Origin: Dactylorhiza incarnata | Taxonomy: Eukaryota > Streptophyta > Magnoliopsida > Asparagales > Orchidaceae | DNA: 64,000 nt | Direction: 5' to 3' | Assembly: GCA_033032865.1 (NCBI GenBank) | Contig: JAWHQI010000019.1 | Location: 14,488,001-14,552,000 of the forward strand | Shown here: one piece after another, positions 11,412 to 22,158 of the stretch | How the letters are laid out: each line of letters starts with the position of its first letter | Numbering within the stretch: the first letter of the stretch is position 1 | The notes under the pieces: generated by a model | What the model was told of the DNA's origin: nothing | Database searches by the model: none | What the model saw: the letters and a program-made list of their open reading frames with translations, nothing else | Position numbers and translations under genes: made by a program

Positions 11412-12427
11412 TGATGTAGGGATGTCCATGAGATGGAAATCACTACGAAAATAACGCTCTCTACGCCCTTCACGTTTAGATCTACCGCACCTACACAAGC
11501 ATCTATCGTCGCAATACGTTCGTATCTAACACATCACATACATCACAAAGGAGGAATGGTCGACTCGAAAATAACGATAGGAAAGGAGTCGTATTATTCC
11601 CAAATGGTAACGCAAAGGTTGCCAATCCTTTTGGAGTGCAAAAACCAAGGCTAGAGGCCAAGATCAGCTCAAGCAAATTGGACCTACCCGATCCGGAAAT
11701 AAAGAGTTCGATAACAATGAAATCGATTTCAGAAATTTGCAACGGAGTATTTAAAAATTGCGGATAAAATGGATGCTCAACCTCCACAAATCTAAAGCAA
11801 GAAATCACCAAGAAAAGGAGATGTTACCCAACCCGGATCTACAATCGCACAAGATATGTGGGAGAATTACTCTCTCCACGGATCCACCGACGTCACACCG
11901 AATGGGGCTACAACTTTCCTCCTTGGAGTTGCACCGAAGGAATCCACGCCGGAGTCGCACAGAAGAGGGGTGGAGGAAGCAATCGTTGGAGTCACTCCAA
12001 CCAAGGGGGCGGCGGCAAGGAGGGGCTCCTCTTTGGCCGAAATTTTCAAGGGGGAGATTAGGGTTTAATTCTTTCTTGTCATAATCCTCAAAACAAGCCT
12101 CCTTAAATAGGAGTTACAAACAACTCATAACCGTTCAAGATGGAGATGTAATCTCTGCCATCCGAGCGGTTAAATACACACCAAATATTGTTTAAGTGCA
12201 AGAAATAAAATAGATAAATGCTTATACGAATATAAAATTATTACCCAAAATGGAATAACAAAGCATAATAATTAAATAAAATAGGCCTTCAAGTGGGCTT
12301 AGCACGCCGCAGGCGGAGGTTATAATACTGTCTTCCATTAGTGTCAACATGGCACCAAAAATCTTTATGTCATTGCGCTACGGCGACCGGATCATCATCA
12401 AGTAGTGGTGGAGGGGTGGCGGCATCA
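11412..12427 (-). repeat. Element A 5' LTR
   Basis: A 1016-bp copy of 5400-6415, with the near-palindrome GTTGGAGTCACTCCAAC at 11985-12001. The outer end CATCA is followed by TSD ATGTC (12428-12432). Confidence 0.92.
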
Positions 12428-12984
12428 ATGTCTCTACCTAAAAGAGAATAGGTGTGCCAATAGCAAAAATGATATTTTGTGTATTTAGCCCAAATGGCTT
12501 AGAGTTAGTCTCTGAAATTTTGTACACACCCTAATTATGATATAATGCATCACTCTAGAAAATCTTAAGACTTCTAGCATCAAGAATCTCATGATTTTGA
12601 TTTTTTTGCCTTATGTCACACTTGTGTATTTATGAAATTTTCATGATTAGAACATGGAAATAAATTATGAAACTCTGGAGGTTAATTGTTATATCATTTC
12701 AAATCTCTGTAAATTTTGGTAGAAAATTCCATGGATTATTTCTCAAGGAATTATCAAAATTACATTATGTCTCAAATCTGAATAATGAAAACTTTACTAG
12801 GCAAACTATTTGAGAAAGTGCTGAAATCCTGGATTATGTTTACGAACTCAATTATGAAACTCTGTGAATTTTGTTAGAATTTTGGATATAGTATTTATGG
12901 AAGAAATTTCATTTATTCAATTTATCACCCTTTTTAAATTGTGAGATATTTATGGTGATTTATTCCTGGAAAATCACGATTTTC

Positions 12985-13340
12985 TGGATTTAGTGTTTCC
13001 ATATCATTATAATGGCACTGTATTTTTCTCAGAATCTTTGGAAGTCAAAATTTTGTACTTGTAGTGTAAAGTCATTTTGTCACCCTTTTCATGATAAATA
13101 GAAATTAAGGGTTTTAATCTGCTGGAAAATTATGGAACTTTGGAACTAGTATTTTCATATCATTTTAATGACACTGTATTTTTCCCAAAAATTTTGGAAG
13201 TCAAAATATAGTACTTGTAGTGTAAAGTCATTTTGTTACCCTTTACATGATAATGCCACTGTAGTTTTCCTAGAAATTTTGGAAGTTAAAATCTAGTACA
13301 TCATGTGTAAAGTCATCATGTCACCTTTTTATGATAAATA
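12985..13340 (+). repeat. About 130-bp tandem repeats in B left LTR
   Basis: Three units share TCATTATAATG.CACTGTATTTTTC, TTTTGGAAGTCAAAAT and AGTGTAAAGTCATTTTG. The second and third units are fused by a deletion near 13240 compared with the right LTR (27300-27740), which keeps three full units. Confidence 0.85.
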
Positions 13341-14129
13341 GAAATTGAGGTCAAACCAATATGGAATATATCAATATTATGGTCAAACCCTAAATTCTTC
13401 GTTGTGAACCTAGGGTAAAAGTTAGAACTCACATGGACATGGTATTGATAGGAGAACATCATCGGGATCAAACCAAGTTCAAATTTCATCATGTCTGCGG
13501 ATAGTAAAAACTTAATATGGAGATTTGACCAACAAGATCACATAGAAAATAGGTAAGATTTGGATTATAATAGTAACATATCATTTACATCAGCCCTAGA
13601 AGTTATGGAACCTTTGGAGTGCATTCGTACTATGATTTTGGGAATTATTAAGAATCATGTCGCACTATACATAAAAGGGGCAGTTATCAACTTAGGAGAT
13701 CATGAAGATTATTCAGCATGATAAAGTATCCATGATGTATCACTAGGGTGTGATTAGAGACATTTGAGAATCATTTAAGATCTACACCACTTAGAGTATT
13801 GGAAATCTTAAGTGTTGAGCATCGTACAAGAGAACGTTAGCTTAAGGGTAGAATTGGAGATAATTTATAAAGCGTCAAGTAATAAAGAGTAATAATTAGA
13901 GTGGGTCTTAGAATGGGGTAGCCACCAATAAAAGTAATTGTCTTGGAATGGGGGATTTGGTTTTCAGCCCATTGCATTACCTAGTACAGCTGCGAGCACT
14001 TCACCGGGTAAGCCTCGAGAAGTCCAGGATTCACCCTAAACTCCTAAGTATACAATAATTAGACAAGATTAGTATAACTAAATGAATAAGAGATATGGTA
14101 AACTTCCTCCCGAGTTAAGGGATGGGAAG

Positions 14130-14275
14130 TTGTATATCAGGACGGGTTAGTCCTGCGAGCTAGAGGCTCGGGAATTAGTATATCAGGACGAGATGGTCCT
14201 GCGAGCTGGAGGCTCGGGAGGTTGTATATCAGGATGGGTTAGTCCTGCGAGCTGGAGGCTCGGGTGGTGATAAAT
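14130..14275 (+). repeat. About 50-bp tandem repeats in B left LTR
   Basis: Three units of TATATCAGGA..GGTCCTGCGAGCTGGAGGCTCGGG. The matching units of the right LTR are at about 28450-28590. Confidence 0.9.
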
Positions 14276-14952
14276 TGCATGTGCATAAGAACAAATTAGT
14301 GGCGGATCTTCGGTACTGGACCGGTCATCACATCGATGGCAGTACGTTGACTTAGGTGGGTGTGAGGGTTTGAGGGGCCAGTAGGTTGTTTATACTGCGG
14401 TCTGGAGGACGATCCCCGAAAATGCACACTTGACCTCAAAGACTGATGGTTATCAACAAAGAGTATGCAAGACTCTAGAGTGCACCTAAAACGTGTACAG
14501 AGGCGTATGAGGGGTCTAGGCCTGGTAGTGTGTATACCCGCCTAGGAAGTGGAGTTGCCCGCTCCACTACTGCCGTAGCCACAATGGTGGTACCAGAGAG
14601 TGAAGCTAGCTCCAAAAATTGGGAACTAAAGGTCTGTGATCACAGAGTCGTGTGGGTGAGTTGCACTTGTATTAATCATATCATGGCATGCATATCATAT
14701 CATATATAAACCTAGAACATAATTTGCAGACCCTCATCATATAAATTAGTATGGGCTCTTTTATTTGATAAGTTACAATTCCGAAAAATCTTAACTTATA
14801 AGTTTGTATGGGCATTCATATAAGTTAAGGTACTCATGTGATGGTAGTATATAATTATTTACTTGTTAGCTATACTTTCTCGCACTGCTTACTACTTACT
14901 TCTTTTACTGCTCTTTACTGCTTACTTGTTTATACTGCTAGAGTAGTGCTTG

Positions 14953-14954
<2 letters not shown>

Positions 14955-14984
<30 letters not shown>
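14955..14984. repeat. (TA)n microsatellite
   Basis: Fifteen TA units in the B left LTR. The right LTR has only about five at the matching place (29271-29281). Confidence 0.95.
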
Positions 14985-14985
<1 letters not shown>

Positions 14986-15507
14986 TTGCTAGCATAGATG
15001 TCCTGTCATCTGCTTTTTGTTTACTCCACTTTGTTGTCCTCCGCTTCTTCCGCCCGCTCGATGCCTAGGAGTCGCGAGGGGAGGCGGGGACAAAATCGGC
15101 TTAGTCTTTATGACTGACGGTCGGTTGTGACCATAGGAGTTCGAGGAGCTGGAGCACCAGCACGACCAGACAGGGCATGATGGCAGGATCTGGGGAGCAT
15201 AAGTCGTGCAGTACATCTACTACAAGACAGGTGTTTGAAGATTTGAGAGTTTGTTTAGCTTCCGCATAGATGTAGTGTGAGAGAGTGAGATTTTGTTCTA
15301 CTTTGGCTATGTACCGGGCATAAGCCCTTTTACTCATTCATTTATTGTACTCATTGATGGACAGATTACATTTGGATATATTTATACAGATGCGTGTGAT
15401 TGTGGACTTGTTTACTTATTTTCTTCTTATTCTTGTTGGCCTAGTTGATCGTTCTTGCCGGCAGGATCAACGTCTTGCGGAGGTGGCTAACTCGTGTGTT
15501 AGCGTCA

Positions 15508-17159
15508 TGTTGCGCAAATCTTAGCACACCGCTATAGGAGGTAGTAAGAATGCAGCACGAAACGACAGTGTACCGATCGTTCAAGTAATATAAAATGGGA
15601 ATGAATCCCCAAGTATCGATCTCAAAGGAACACAGTAAGGTGGAGTTTATTATCGAGGAAGGACTTGAGATTGAAGTCCTTTCGAGCGGATGGATGCGGA
15701 AATGGGGGATTTGGTTTGTGGAAAAAAAAAAAGAAAACAACTTAAATTACTCCTATGTAATGCCGATATGCAGTGCTTCGCTTGGCGGGTTGGAGACTAG
15801 GCAGGCCTAGAGCGCGCTGCGTCGCAAGGGCGGATGGACGAGTAGGCAAGCGGAATCGAACTGTGCAGGCCTTGAGCGCGCTGCTTCATTAAGCGGGATG
15901 GATTACACGGGCCGCGATGCCACGCTTCGATAGGCGGATGGACGAGTAGGCTAACGGAATGAGGGTCGCAAACACCTCGTCGACAAGCACGCCACTAGCA
16001 ATTGCTAGTGCGGCACCGGACACGGTGGTGGAGTGGAAAATGGATGGCGGCGCACCTCATTAACACATATGAACTAAATAATTCCAAATAAATGAAATAA
16101 GCATTACAAAGCATAGTTCATAGCATACATCATCAAAATATAGAGATTACAAACATTACATCAACATAAGGAAGAGAAAAAGGCAAGAGATACGACCGAA
16201 TCCGGAGGCTCGTTGTAGATTCACGGTAGGAAGCACTGGGTTGTCAATCCGCGTCCTAGCTCGGTCCCAACTATCGTCTGGGGTAGAGGAGGGCTGTCAC
16301 ACCTCCCAATGGACCTGTCTTCTCCAGCGTTTTACAATCCGGCCACGTCCGATGCGAAGAAATCCTTGGCGATGAAGATGAGTGTAGAATCTCCTCCTTG
16401 AAGCCCTTGGATGATGGAGGGGGGCTAGGGGGCGAAAACCTGCGGAAATGGGCGGAACGGCGGAGCTGGGCGGAAGAAATGCGGAAGATCCCGACCTAAA
16501 TAGCGAGCAGGAATATTTATAGGCGCTGGAATAAACAGTGCGCACTGTCATTGGCGCACGACCAATGGTCGTGCGCGCTGGAGTTCTGTGATCGTGCGCC
16601 TGCCTGGGTGGAGCCTGCAATGTAAGAAATTTATAAAATACCATGTTCGCACGACCAGTGGCGCACGACCGGTGGTCGTGCGCACTATCGTAGGTGGTCG
16701 TGCGCACTGGTCGAAACAGAACTCATAAAATTGAAGTTAAGTGCGCACGAACAGCGGCGCACGACCGGTGGTCGTGCGCAATATCGTTGGTGGTCGTGTG
16801 CACTGTCCGAGACAGAACTCAAAAAATAGGGTTAAGTGCACACGATCAGCGGTGCACGACCAGTGGTCGTGCGCAATAAAAACAGTGATCGTGCGCAGTG
16901 TTCCTATACAGAATTGTACCGGGAACACCCGCACGACTCCTGTTCCAGCACAACCACGAATCCAGCCACTGAAAGTGGCACTTAACAATCCATGAAAACT
17001 ACTAAAAATGAAGAACATGAAATAACACCAAAAACGGGCCTAGAGGTGCACTTAGCATGGAATATCAAATATGAGCTGAAACAGGGCTAAAGTGCAGTGG
17101 AATGACTCGAAAAGCGGCCCAGATGAGTCCATAAATGTGTATATGATCAGGACTCATCA
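15508..17159 (-). repeat. Element C 3' LTR
   Basis: Starts TGTTGCGCAAATC and ends GACTCATCA. It contains a palindromic array (about 16530-16950) of GCGCACGACCGGTGGTCGTGCGC type and shares modules with D and the solo LTR at 46273. Confidence 0.92.
16530..16950. repeat. Palindromic GCACGACCGGTGGTCGTGC array in C LTR
   Basis: Repeated units read GCGCACGACCAATGGTCGTGCGC, GCACGACCGGTGGTCGTGCG and variants, close to perfect palindromes around (A/C)C(A/G)(A/G)TGG. The other LTR copy is at about 21370-21790. Confidence 0.92.
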
Positions 17160-17173
17160 CACCCCCAGACTTA
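17160..17173 (-). other. Polypurine tract of element C
   Basis: On the minus strand GTAAGTCTGGGGGTG abuts the 3' LTR start TGATGAGTCC. Two further copies of the motif are internal, at 17677-17690 and 18579-18594. Confidence 0.8.
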
Positions 17174-18890
17174 CCTGTTTGCTCGTCCCGAGCAAACGAA
17201 TTCGGCGGAGTGTGAAAATGGCAGTTAACAAAGGAAATTACACAAAGGAGTACGGTGCGAAGTAACAAAAGCATGCTAATAGAAATTTAGTAAAAAGAGA
17301 TTCTAACTATGCTAACTAACTTACAAAAGTATTAGATCGTAAATAAAGATTTATCAATACTCAGTTGGTGAATTGTGAAGAATTTGAACGATCGTGCCCG
17401 GTGTGAAAGTAACAAGCCACTAAGGAGGGTGTTGCACAAGATCGGGGTTCAGGAATAACTCCACTAAAATCCATCAACGTCGGGAACCATAAGCTTGCCC
17501 GGTCACACTCTCTCCACGGCGCTAGCAAACTCATGAGATAAATCAATAGGACTTTAGGATTATTTTGGGGCTTAGGTTGCGGTATGATATTCAAGGATAA
17601 ACACGAAGGCTACGCAACCAAATTGAGTCAACGGAACGCTGCACCCAACAAAGCCAAGAACAAAGCTCGTGTGACACACCCCCAGACTTATCATAAAAAC
17701 TAGGTGTGCACACGGCCTACTTCACAAATACCAACAGATTTTCTATTACACTCGGGAGGATTTCTTTTCAATACAATTTTTTTTTAGAATTTCATTTCAA
17801 TAACCTATTTTTCTTCTTTTTCTTATCCTCCGATTGGTTCATAATCAGCAAATAAAAATTATTTTTCCTTCACATCACATAGATTCCAAACATCACACCA
17901 ATAGAACAAGAGTACAGTTAAACAGCTATTTGGTTGCGAAAGTAGGATGAGCTTCAGGATTTGGTGAATGGAGGAGGAGCTGAAACAAAGAAGTGGTAGG
18001 CGCAAATGTTGGCTTGCAAAGGTGAGCGAATAGGACAGGGAAAGACAAGGATCAAACTAGCCAAAAGGTGGCCTACATCACATTTAACTCGAAGAATCGC
18101 TCACACCCATGCTTCAAGAGTCGTTTGGGGCAAGTTCTTAGCCCACGAGAAAGGTAAACCTTCCTCCCGACTCAAGCAACACACAACTAGTGCTCGTATA
18201 CACACAACACCGGGTTATCACCAATTTCGTTCACATTCACCATTTGAGTATAACAAATCTAAAACTACGCAAAAATACTAATCATAAGTTAAACGCATAG
18301 AGATAATCTAATTTTACTCAAATTCTACTGTAGCATGCGGATGCGACTAGAACACTACGCGAGTCAACATCGCACTCCCAATAGTAATTCCTAAGCTAAC
18401 ACCCTAATTCACATTCCAAACCAAAATAATTTATTCGGAAACGTAACAATCATGTAAGCGCGCGCTTATGTGGGTGAAGTGGTGTATGAAGCATGGAATG
18501 AAAATAAACAAAACATTTTAAATGAAATCTTCTAGTATGCAGTGCAATAGTGCACGTAAGCGGGTAAACAAAACTACTCTCCCCCAGACTTAAACTAAAC
18601 AATCCGCATAATATATGACAGGAAAATCAAAATAGGGCTAGGGGAAGAGAGTACCCAATGCTCAGCAAGTGAGCATACCAGAAGATTGGCGATTAACTCT
18701 AGACCAAGCTGCAGCACCCAACCAGAAGAATACCTGCAGGGGTCAGCTCCGCAAAAACAAAAGAAAAGAGAAACGCTGAAATAAAATAAACTAACTACGC
18801 AGGATTAGATAAATTAAAAATGCAAGAAAAAGAAGATAACTACTGGGGTTATTGTCATCCCAGCACGACTTATTTAAAAACATGAAGGTT
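17174..18890 (-). other. Element C internal non-coding region
   Basis: No coding frame with recognisable features. It resembles the 3' part of Athila-like elements (also seen at 1000-1860 and 41455-42000), including the block near 17460-17560 with CCATCAACGTCGGGAACCATAAGCTTGC and the repeated PPT-like motif. AT-rich tracts surround 17760-17880. Confidence 0.7.
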
Positions 18891-20126
18891 CTAGCTAATG
18901 GGCCTATGAAAAAGAAAATGCACAGGTAACTGCTCCATTATCCGTTTCGGTAGCTGGTACCGATACGGAGATAAGGCAGTCACCCCTCTACCTAAATAAT
19001 AATACCTGCTTGACACAGGTAGAGGGAAAAGAAAGTAAGAAGAGGAGGAGATATCCTCACTCAACTCACCAAAAATATCCTTGCCTAGCAAGGAGTCGTC
19101 AACAGGGAGGCAGCAGGAGGCGAAGGCAATGAGTGGAGCTTCCTCTACAGAGGGGGAATAAACCTCCTCACATGAGAGGATGCTCTCATCATTGACTTGA
19201 GCAAAAAGCTCCAAGTCCTCCTGAAGTACCTGTGAAGATTCAACCTGCACAGACTCAGATGAAGGAAGGGGATCAAGAAATAAAGAATACGAAGAACATA
19301 AATAAACATCAATCGGGGGAGTGATCCCGGTCTCACTCCCATCAGGTTGGGGAAGTAAAATAATGTTTGCATTGTCCTCAATGCTACAAGGTTCGAAGGG
19401 ATCAACAGTGGTCATGCCTAAGATGTGGACTTCCTCCACCGGTGTTGAGGAAAACTCCTCTTCACCTGGAAGGTTGTCCTCCTCCATAGGAACAGGCATG
19501 AAACTAAAGTCACCAGCCTCCTCTTGCGACACATCATCAACAATGTCGTCAGAGACGAGTGTAGTATGCACAACAGGGAGAGGAATAGTGCTCGGATAAA
19601 AGTCGAGCACCGAATCCTCACAAAGAATCGAATCCACTAGAGGTGGTGGATGCACATGGAGAATAGGCTCAGCAATGTCGGTGCATAGATCAGCCGCACA
19701 TCCGGTGGCCGTGTCCATGCCATACCCTTCAAGATGTGAAGGTGACAAAGACACATAACCGGATGTTGAAGGTGTGCCGCCAGAGTTAGGAGTTGGGACG
19801 ATCCGGATATCCGGCTCGTCATCCTCGTCCAATTGGCGAAGATACTCGGCACAGTCCTTCAAGACATAATCAGTGCTCCGACAAAACCGGCACTGCCTTG
19901 CGGGCTTCTTTGGCACAGCGGGGGCTGAAGCCGAAAAGAAGTATGACGGTAAAGGCTCAGCAGAGTAGCCATAAGACTTACGCGCACCATATGGAGTACC
20001 AGACGAAGTCGGTGCTCCAAATGCTGGGCTATAAGAATTATGCCTACTATTCTCCGTAGGGCATTCATCACTAGAGTGGGAGGTATCTCTACACCAACGG
20101 CAACGGATATTGAGATGTGCCCACAT
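18891..20126 (-). CDS. Element C zinc-knuckle acidic protein, 411 aa
   Basis: The frame starts about 190 bp downstream of the primer site and is the only substantial ORF of the element. Residues 9-22 form a perfect CX2CX4HX4C zinc knuckle (C9, C12, H17, C22). Residues 79-92 repeat the spacing but with Tyr at the His position (C79, C82, Y87, C92). Between them is a Ser/Tyr/Pro-rich linker. From about residue 97 to the end the protein is acidic and Ser/Pro-rich with many DD, EE and EEE clusters. No capsid domain, protease or polymerase motif is seen. It may be a highly reduced Gag-like nucleic-acid binder; a captured host zinc-finger gene is the alternative. The intact frame in a young element suggests it is or was recently translated. 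Confidence 0.75.
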   Translation of the reverse strand: MWAHLNIRCRWCRDTSHSSDECPTENSRHNSYSPAFGAPTSSGTPYGARKSYGYSAEPLPSYFFSASAPAVPKKPARQCRFCRSTDYVLKDCAEYLRQLDEDDEPDIRIVPTPNSGGTPSTSGYVSLSPSHLEGYGMDTATGCAADLCTDIAEPILHVHPPPLVDSILCEDSVLDFYPSTIPLPVVHTTLVSDDIVDDVSQEEAGDFSFMPVPMEEDNLPGEEEFSSTPVEEVHILGMTTVDPFEPCSIEDNANIILLPQPDGSETGITPPIDVYLCSSYSLFLDPLPSSESVQVESSQVLQEDLELFAQVNDESILSCEEVYSPSVEEAPLIAFASCCLPVDDSLLGKDIFGELSEDISSSSYFLFPLPVSSRYYYLGRGVTALSPYRYQLPKRIMEQLPVHFLFHRPIS

Positions 20127-20316
20127 AGTGTGAAGATAATACGATTCAAAATAAAAATGCTATTGTGCAAAATACTACACCTAACATAAATTACTAAAGC
20201 AACCTAATATAAAACAGGAAACAAAATACGAGGAAATAAAACAAAGGAATGCAATTTACAAATGGAAAGGCTTCTCTCTCAGGTTCTCCCTCTCCAGAAA
20301 ACTCACACGACTGTGT

Positions 20317-20334
20317 TCCCCGGCAACGGCGCCA
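20317..20334 (-). other. Primer-binding site of element C (tRNA-Asp)
   Basis: On the minus strand TGGCGCCGTTGCCGGGGA, the complement of the plant tRNA-Asp 3' end, starts a few bases after the 5' LTR. Confidence 0.88.
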
Positions 20335-20341
20335 AAAACTT

Positions 20342-21995
20342 GTTGCGCAAATCTTAGCACACCGCTATAGGCGGTAGTAAGAATGCGGCACGAAACGGCA
20401 GTGTACCGATCGTTCAAGTAATATAAAATGGGAATGAATCCCCAAGTATCGATCTCAAAGGAACACAGTAAGGTGGAGTTTATTATCGAGGAAGGACTTG
20501 AGATTGAAGTCCTTTCGAGCGGATGGATGCGGAAATGGGGGATTTGGTTTGTGGAAAATAAAAGAAAACAACTTAAATTACTCCTATGCAATGCCGCTAT
20601 GCAGTGCTTCGCTTGGCGGGATGGAGACTAGGCAGGCCTTGAGCGCGCTGCGTCGCAAGGGCGGATGGACGAGTAGGCAAGCGGAATCGAACTGTGCAGG
20701 CCTTGAGCGCGCTGCTTCGTTAAGCGGGATGGATTACACGGGTCGCGATGCCACGCTTCGATAGGCGGATGGACGAGTAGGCTAACGAAATGAGGGTCGC
20801 AAACACCTCGTCGACAAGCACGCCACTAGCAATTGCTAGTGCGACACCGGACACGGTGGTGGAGTGGAAAATGGATGGCGGCGCACCTCATTAACACATA
20901 TGAACTAAATAATTCCAAATAAATGAAATAAGCATTACAAAGCATAGTTCATAGCATACATCATCAAAATATAGAGATTACAAACATTACATCAACATAA
21001 GGAAGAGAAAAAGGCAAGAGATACGACCGAATCCGGAGGCTCGTTGTAGATTCACGGTAGGAAGCACCGGGTTGTCAATCTGCGTCCTAGCTCGGTCCCA
21101 ACTATCGTCCGGGGTAGAGGAGGGCTGTCACACCTCCCAATGGACCCGTCTTCTCCAGCGTTTAACAATCCGGCCACGTCCGATGCGAAGAAATCCTTCC
21201 TTGGCGATGAAGATGAGTGTAGAATCTCCTCCTTGAAGCCCTTGGATGATGGAGGGGGCCTAGGGGGCGAAAAACCTGCGGAAATGGGCGGAACGGCGGA
21301 TCTGGGCGGAAGAAATGCGGAAGATCCCGACCTAAATCGCGAGCAAGAATATTTATAGGCGTTGGAATAAACAGTGCGCACGGTCATTGGCGCAAGACCA
21401 ATGGTCGTGCGCGCTGGAGTTCTGTGATCGTGCGCCTGCCTGGGTGGAGCCTGCAATGTAAGAAATTTATAAAATACCATGTTCGCACGACCAGTGGCGC
21501 ACGACCGGTGGTCGTGCGCACTATCGTAGGTGGTCGTGCGCACTGGTCGAAACAGAACTCATAAAATTGAAGTTAAGTGCGCACGAACAGCGGCGCACGA
21601 CCGGTGGTCGTGCGCAATATCGTTGGTGGTCGTGTGCACTGTCCGAGACAGAACTCAAAAAATAGGGTTAAGTGCACACGATCAGCGGCGCACGACCAGT
21701 GGTCGTGCGCAATAGAAACAGTGATCGTGCGCAGTGTTCCTGTACAAAATTGTACCGGGAACACCCGCACGACTCCTGTTCCAGCACAACCACGAATCCA
21801 GCCACTGAAAGTGGCACTTAACAATCCATGAAAACTACTAAAAATGAAGAACATGAAATAACACCAAAAACGGGCCTAGAGGTGCACTTAGCATGGAATA
21901 TCAAATATGAGCTGAAACAGGGCTAAAGTGCAGTGGAATGACTCAAAAAGCGGCCCAGATGAGTCCATAAATGTGTATATGATCAGGACTCATCA
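20342..21995 (-). repeat. Element C 5' LTR
   Basis: Pairs with 15508-17159 with about one percent difference. It includes the palindromic array at about 21370-21790 and ends CATCA before TSD CGTCA. Confidence 0.92.
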
Positions 21996-22071
21996 CGTCA
22001 CCGTAAGGCGGCGGTTCTGGGCATAAGATCCGAGAACTCTCTTGGTGCGGGAGGGGGGGGGTCTTACAAAC

Positions 22072-22081
22072 TGGTATCACT
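22072..22081 (+). other. Element B primer-binding site
   Basis: TGGTATCAC begins three bases after the LTR end and matches the first eight bases of the initiator tRNA-Met complement, then diverges. Confidence 0.65.
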
Positions 22082-22140
22082 TGAACAAACGATCCAACGA
22101 GAAAGAAGTCCACGAAACCCTAGGACACCCCCACTCGAGT

Positions 22141-22158
22141 TAGTTTGAGGACAAACTA
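22141..22158 (+). promoter_or_regulatory. Leader stem-loop of element B, candidate packaging signal
   Basis: TAGTTTGAGGACAAACTA folds into a perfect 7-bp stem with an AGGA loop, 72 nt after the LTR. Element E has CAGTTTGAGGACAAACTG at the same distance: the outer pair is T-A here and C-G there. About 30 nt downstream (AGCGGAAGCAGTGG.(T/G).TGCCCAT) are also shared. Conservation in a protein-less element points to an RNA function such as dimerisation or Gag recognition; this is inference. Confidence 0.7.

Larger units (their letters stand above)
5400..12427 (-). mobile_element. Element A: chromodomain Ty3/Gypsy retrotransposon, decayed
   Basis: A 7028-bp element inserted in the B left LTR. Both LTRs are exactly 1016 bp (5400-6415 and 11412-12427), starting TGATGTAGGG and ending CATCA. 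On the minus strand the order is LTR, PBS (11394-11408), gag, protease, RT, RNase H, integrase, chromodomain, PPT (6416-6427), LTR. This is the Gypsy order with a C-terminal chromodomain. The wording of protease and integrase regions resembles the CRM/Reina side of the chromoviruses, but I cannot settle the clade. The frames are broken at several points, so it is non-functional. Confidence 0.92.
15508..21995 (-). mobile_element. Element C: non-autonomous LTR retrotransposon with one ORF
   Basis: A 6488-bp element in the B left LTR with a perfect TSD, CGTCA (15503-15507, 21996-22000). LTRs (15508-17159 and 20342-21995) are about 1.65 kb and nearly identical, so insertion is recent. On the minus strand the order is LTR, tRNA-Asp primer site (20317-20334), an ORF of 411 aa, about 1.7 kb of non-coding sequence with three PPT-like motifs, LTR. 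No protease, RT, RNase H or integrase is present, so mobilisation must be in trans, probably by an Athila/Tat-like partner. Confidence 0.92.
3531..22068 (+). repeat. Element B left (5') LTR, interrupted by A and C
   Basis: LTR sequence is at 3531-5399, 12428-15507 and 21996-22068. Each break matches uninterrupted sequence in the right LTR: 5399/12428 corresponds to about 26750, and 15507/22001 to about 29809. It ends in a G run and GTCTTACA. Relative to the right LTR it lacks about 72 bp in one of the 130-bp repeats near 13240, and the right LTR lacks about 70 bp equivalent to 13495-13570. Confidence 0.9.
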
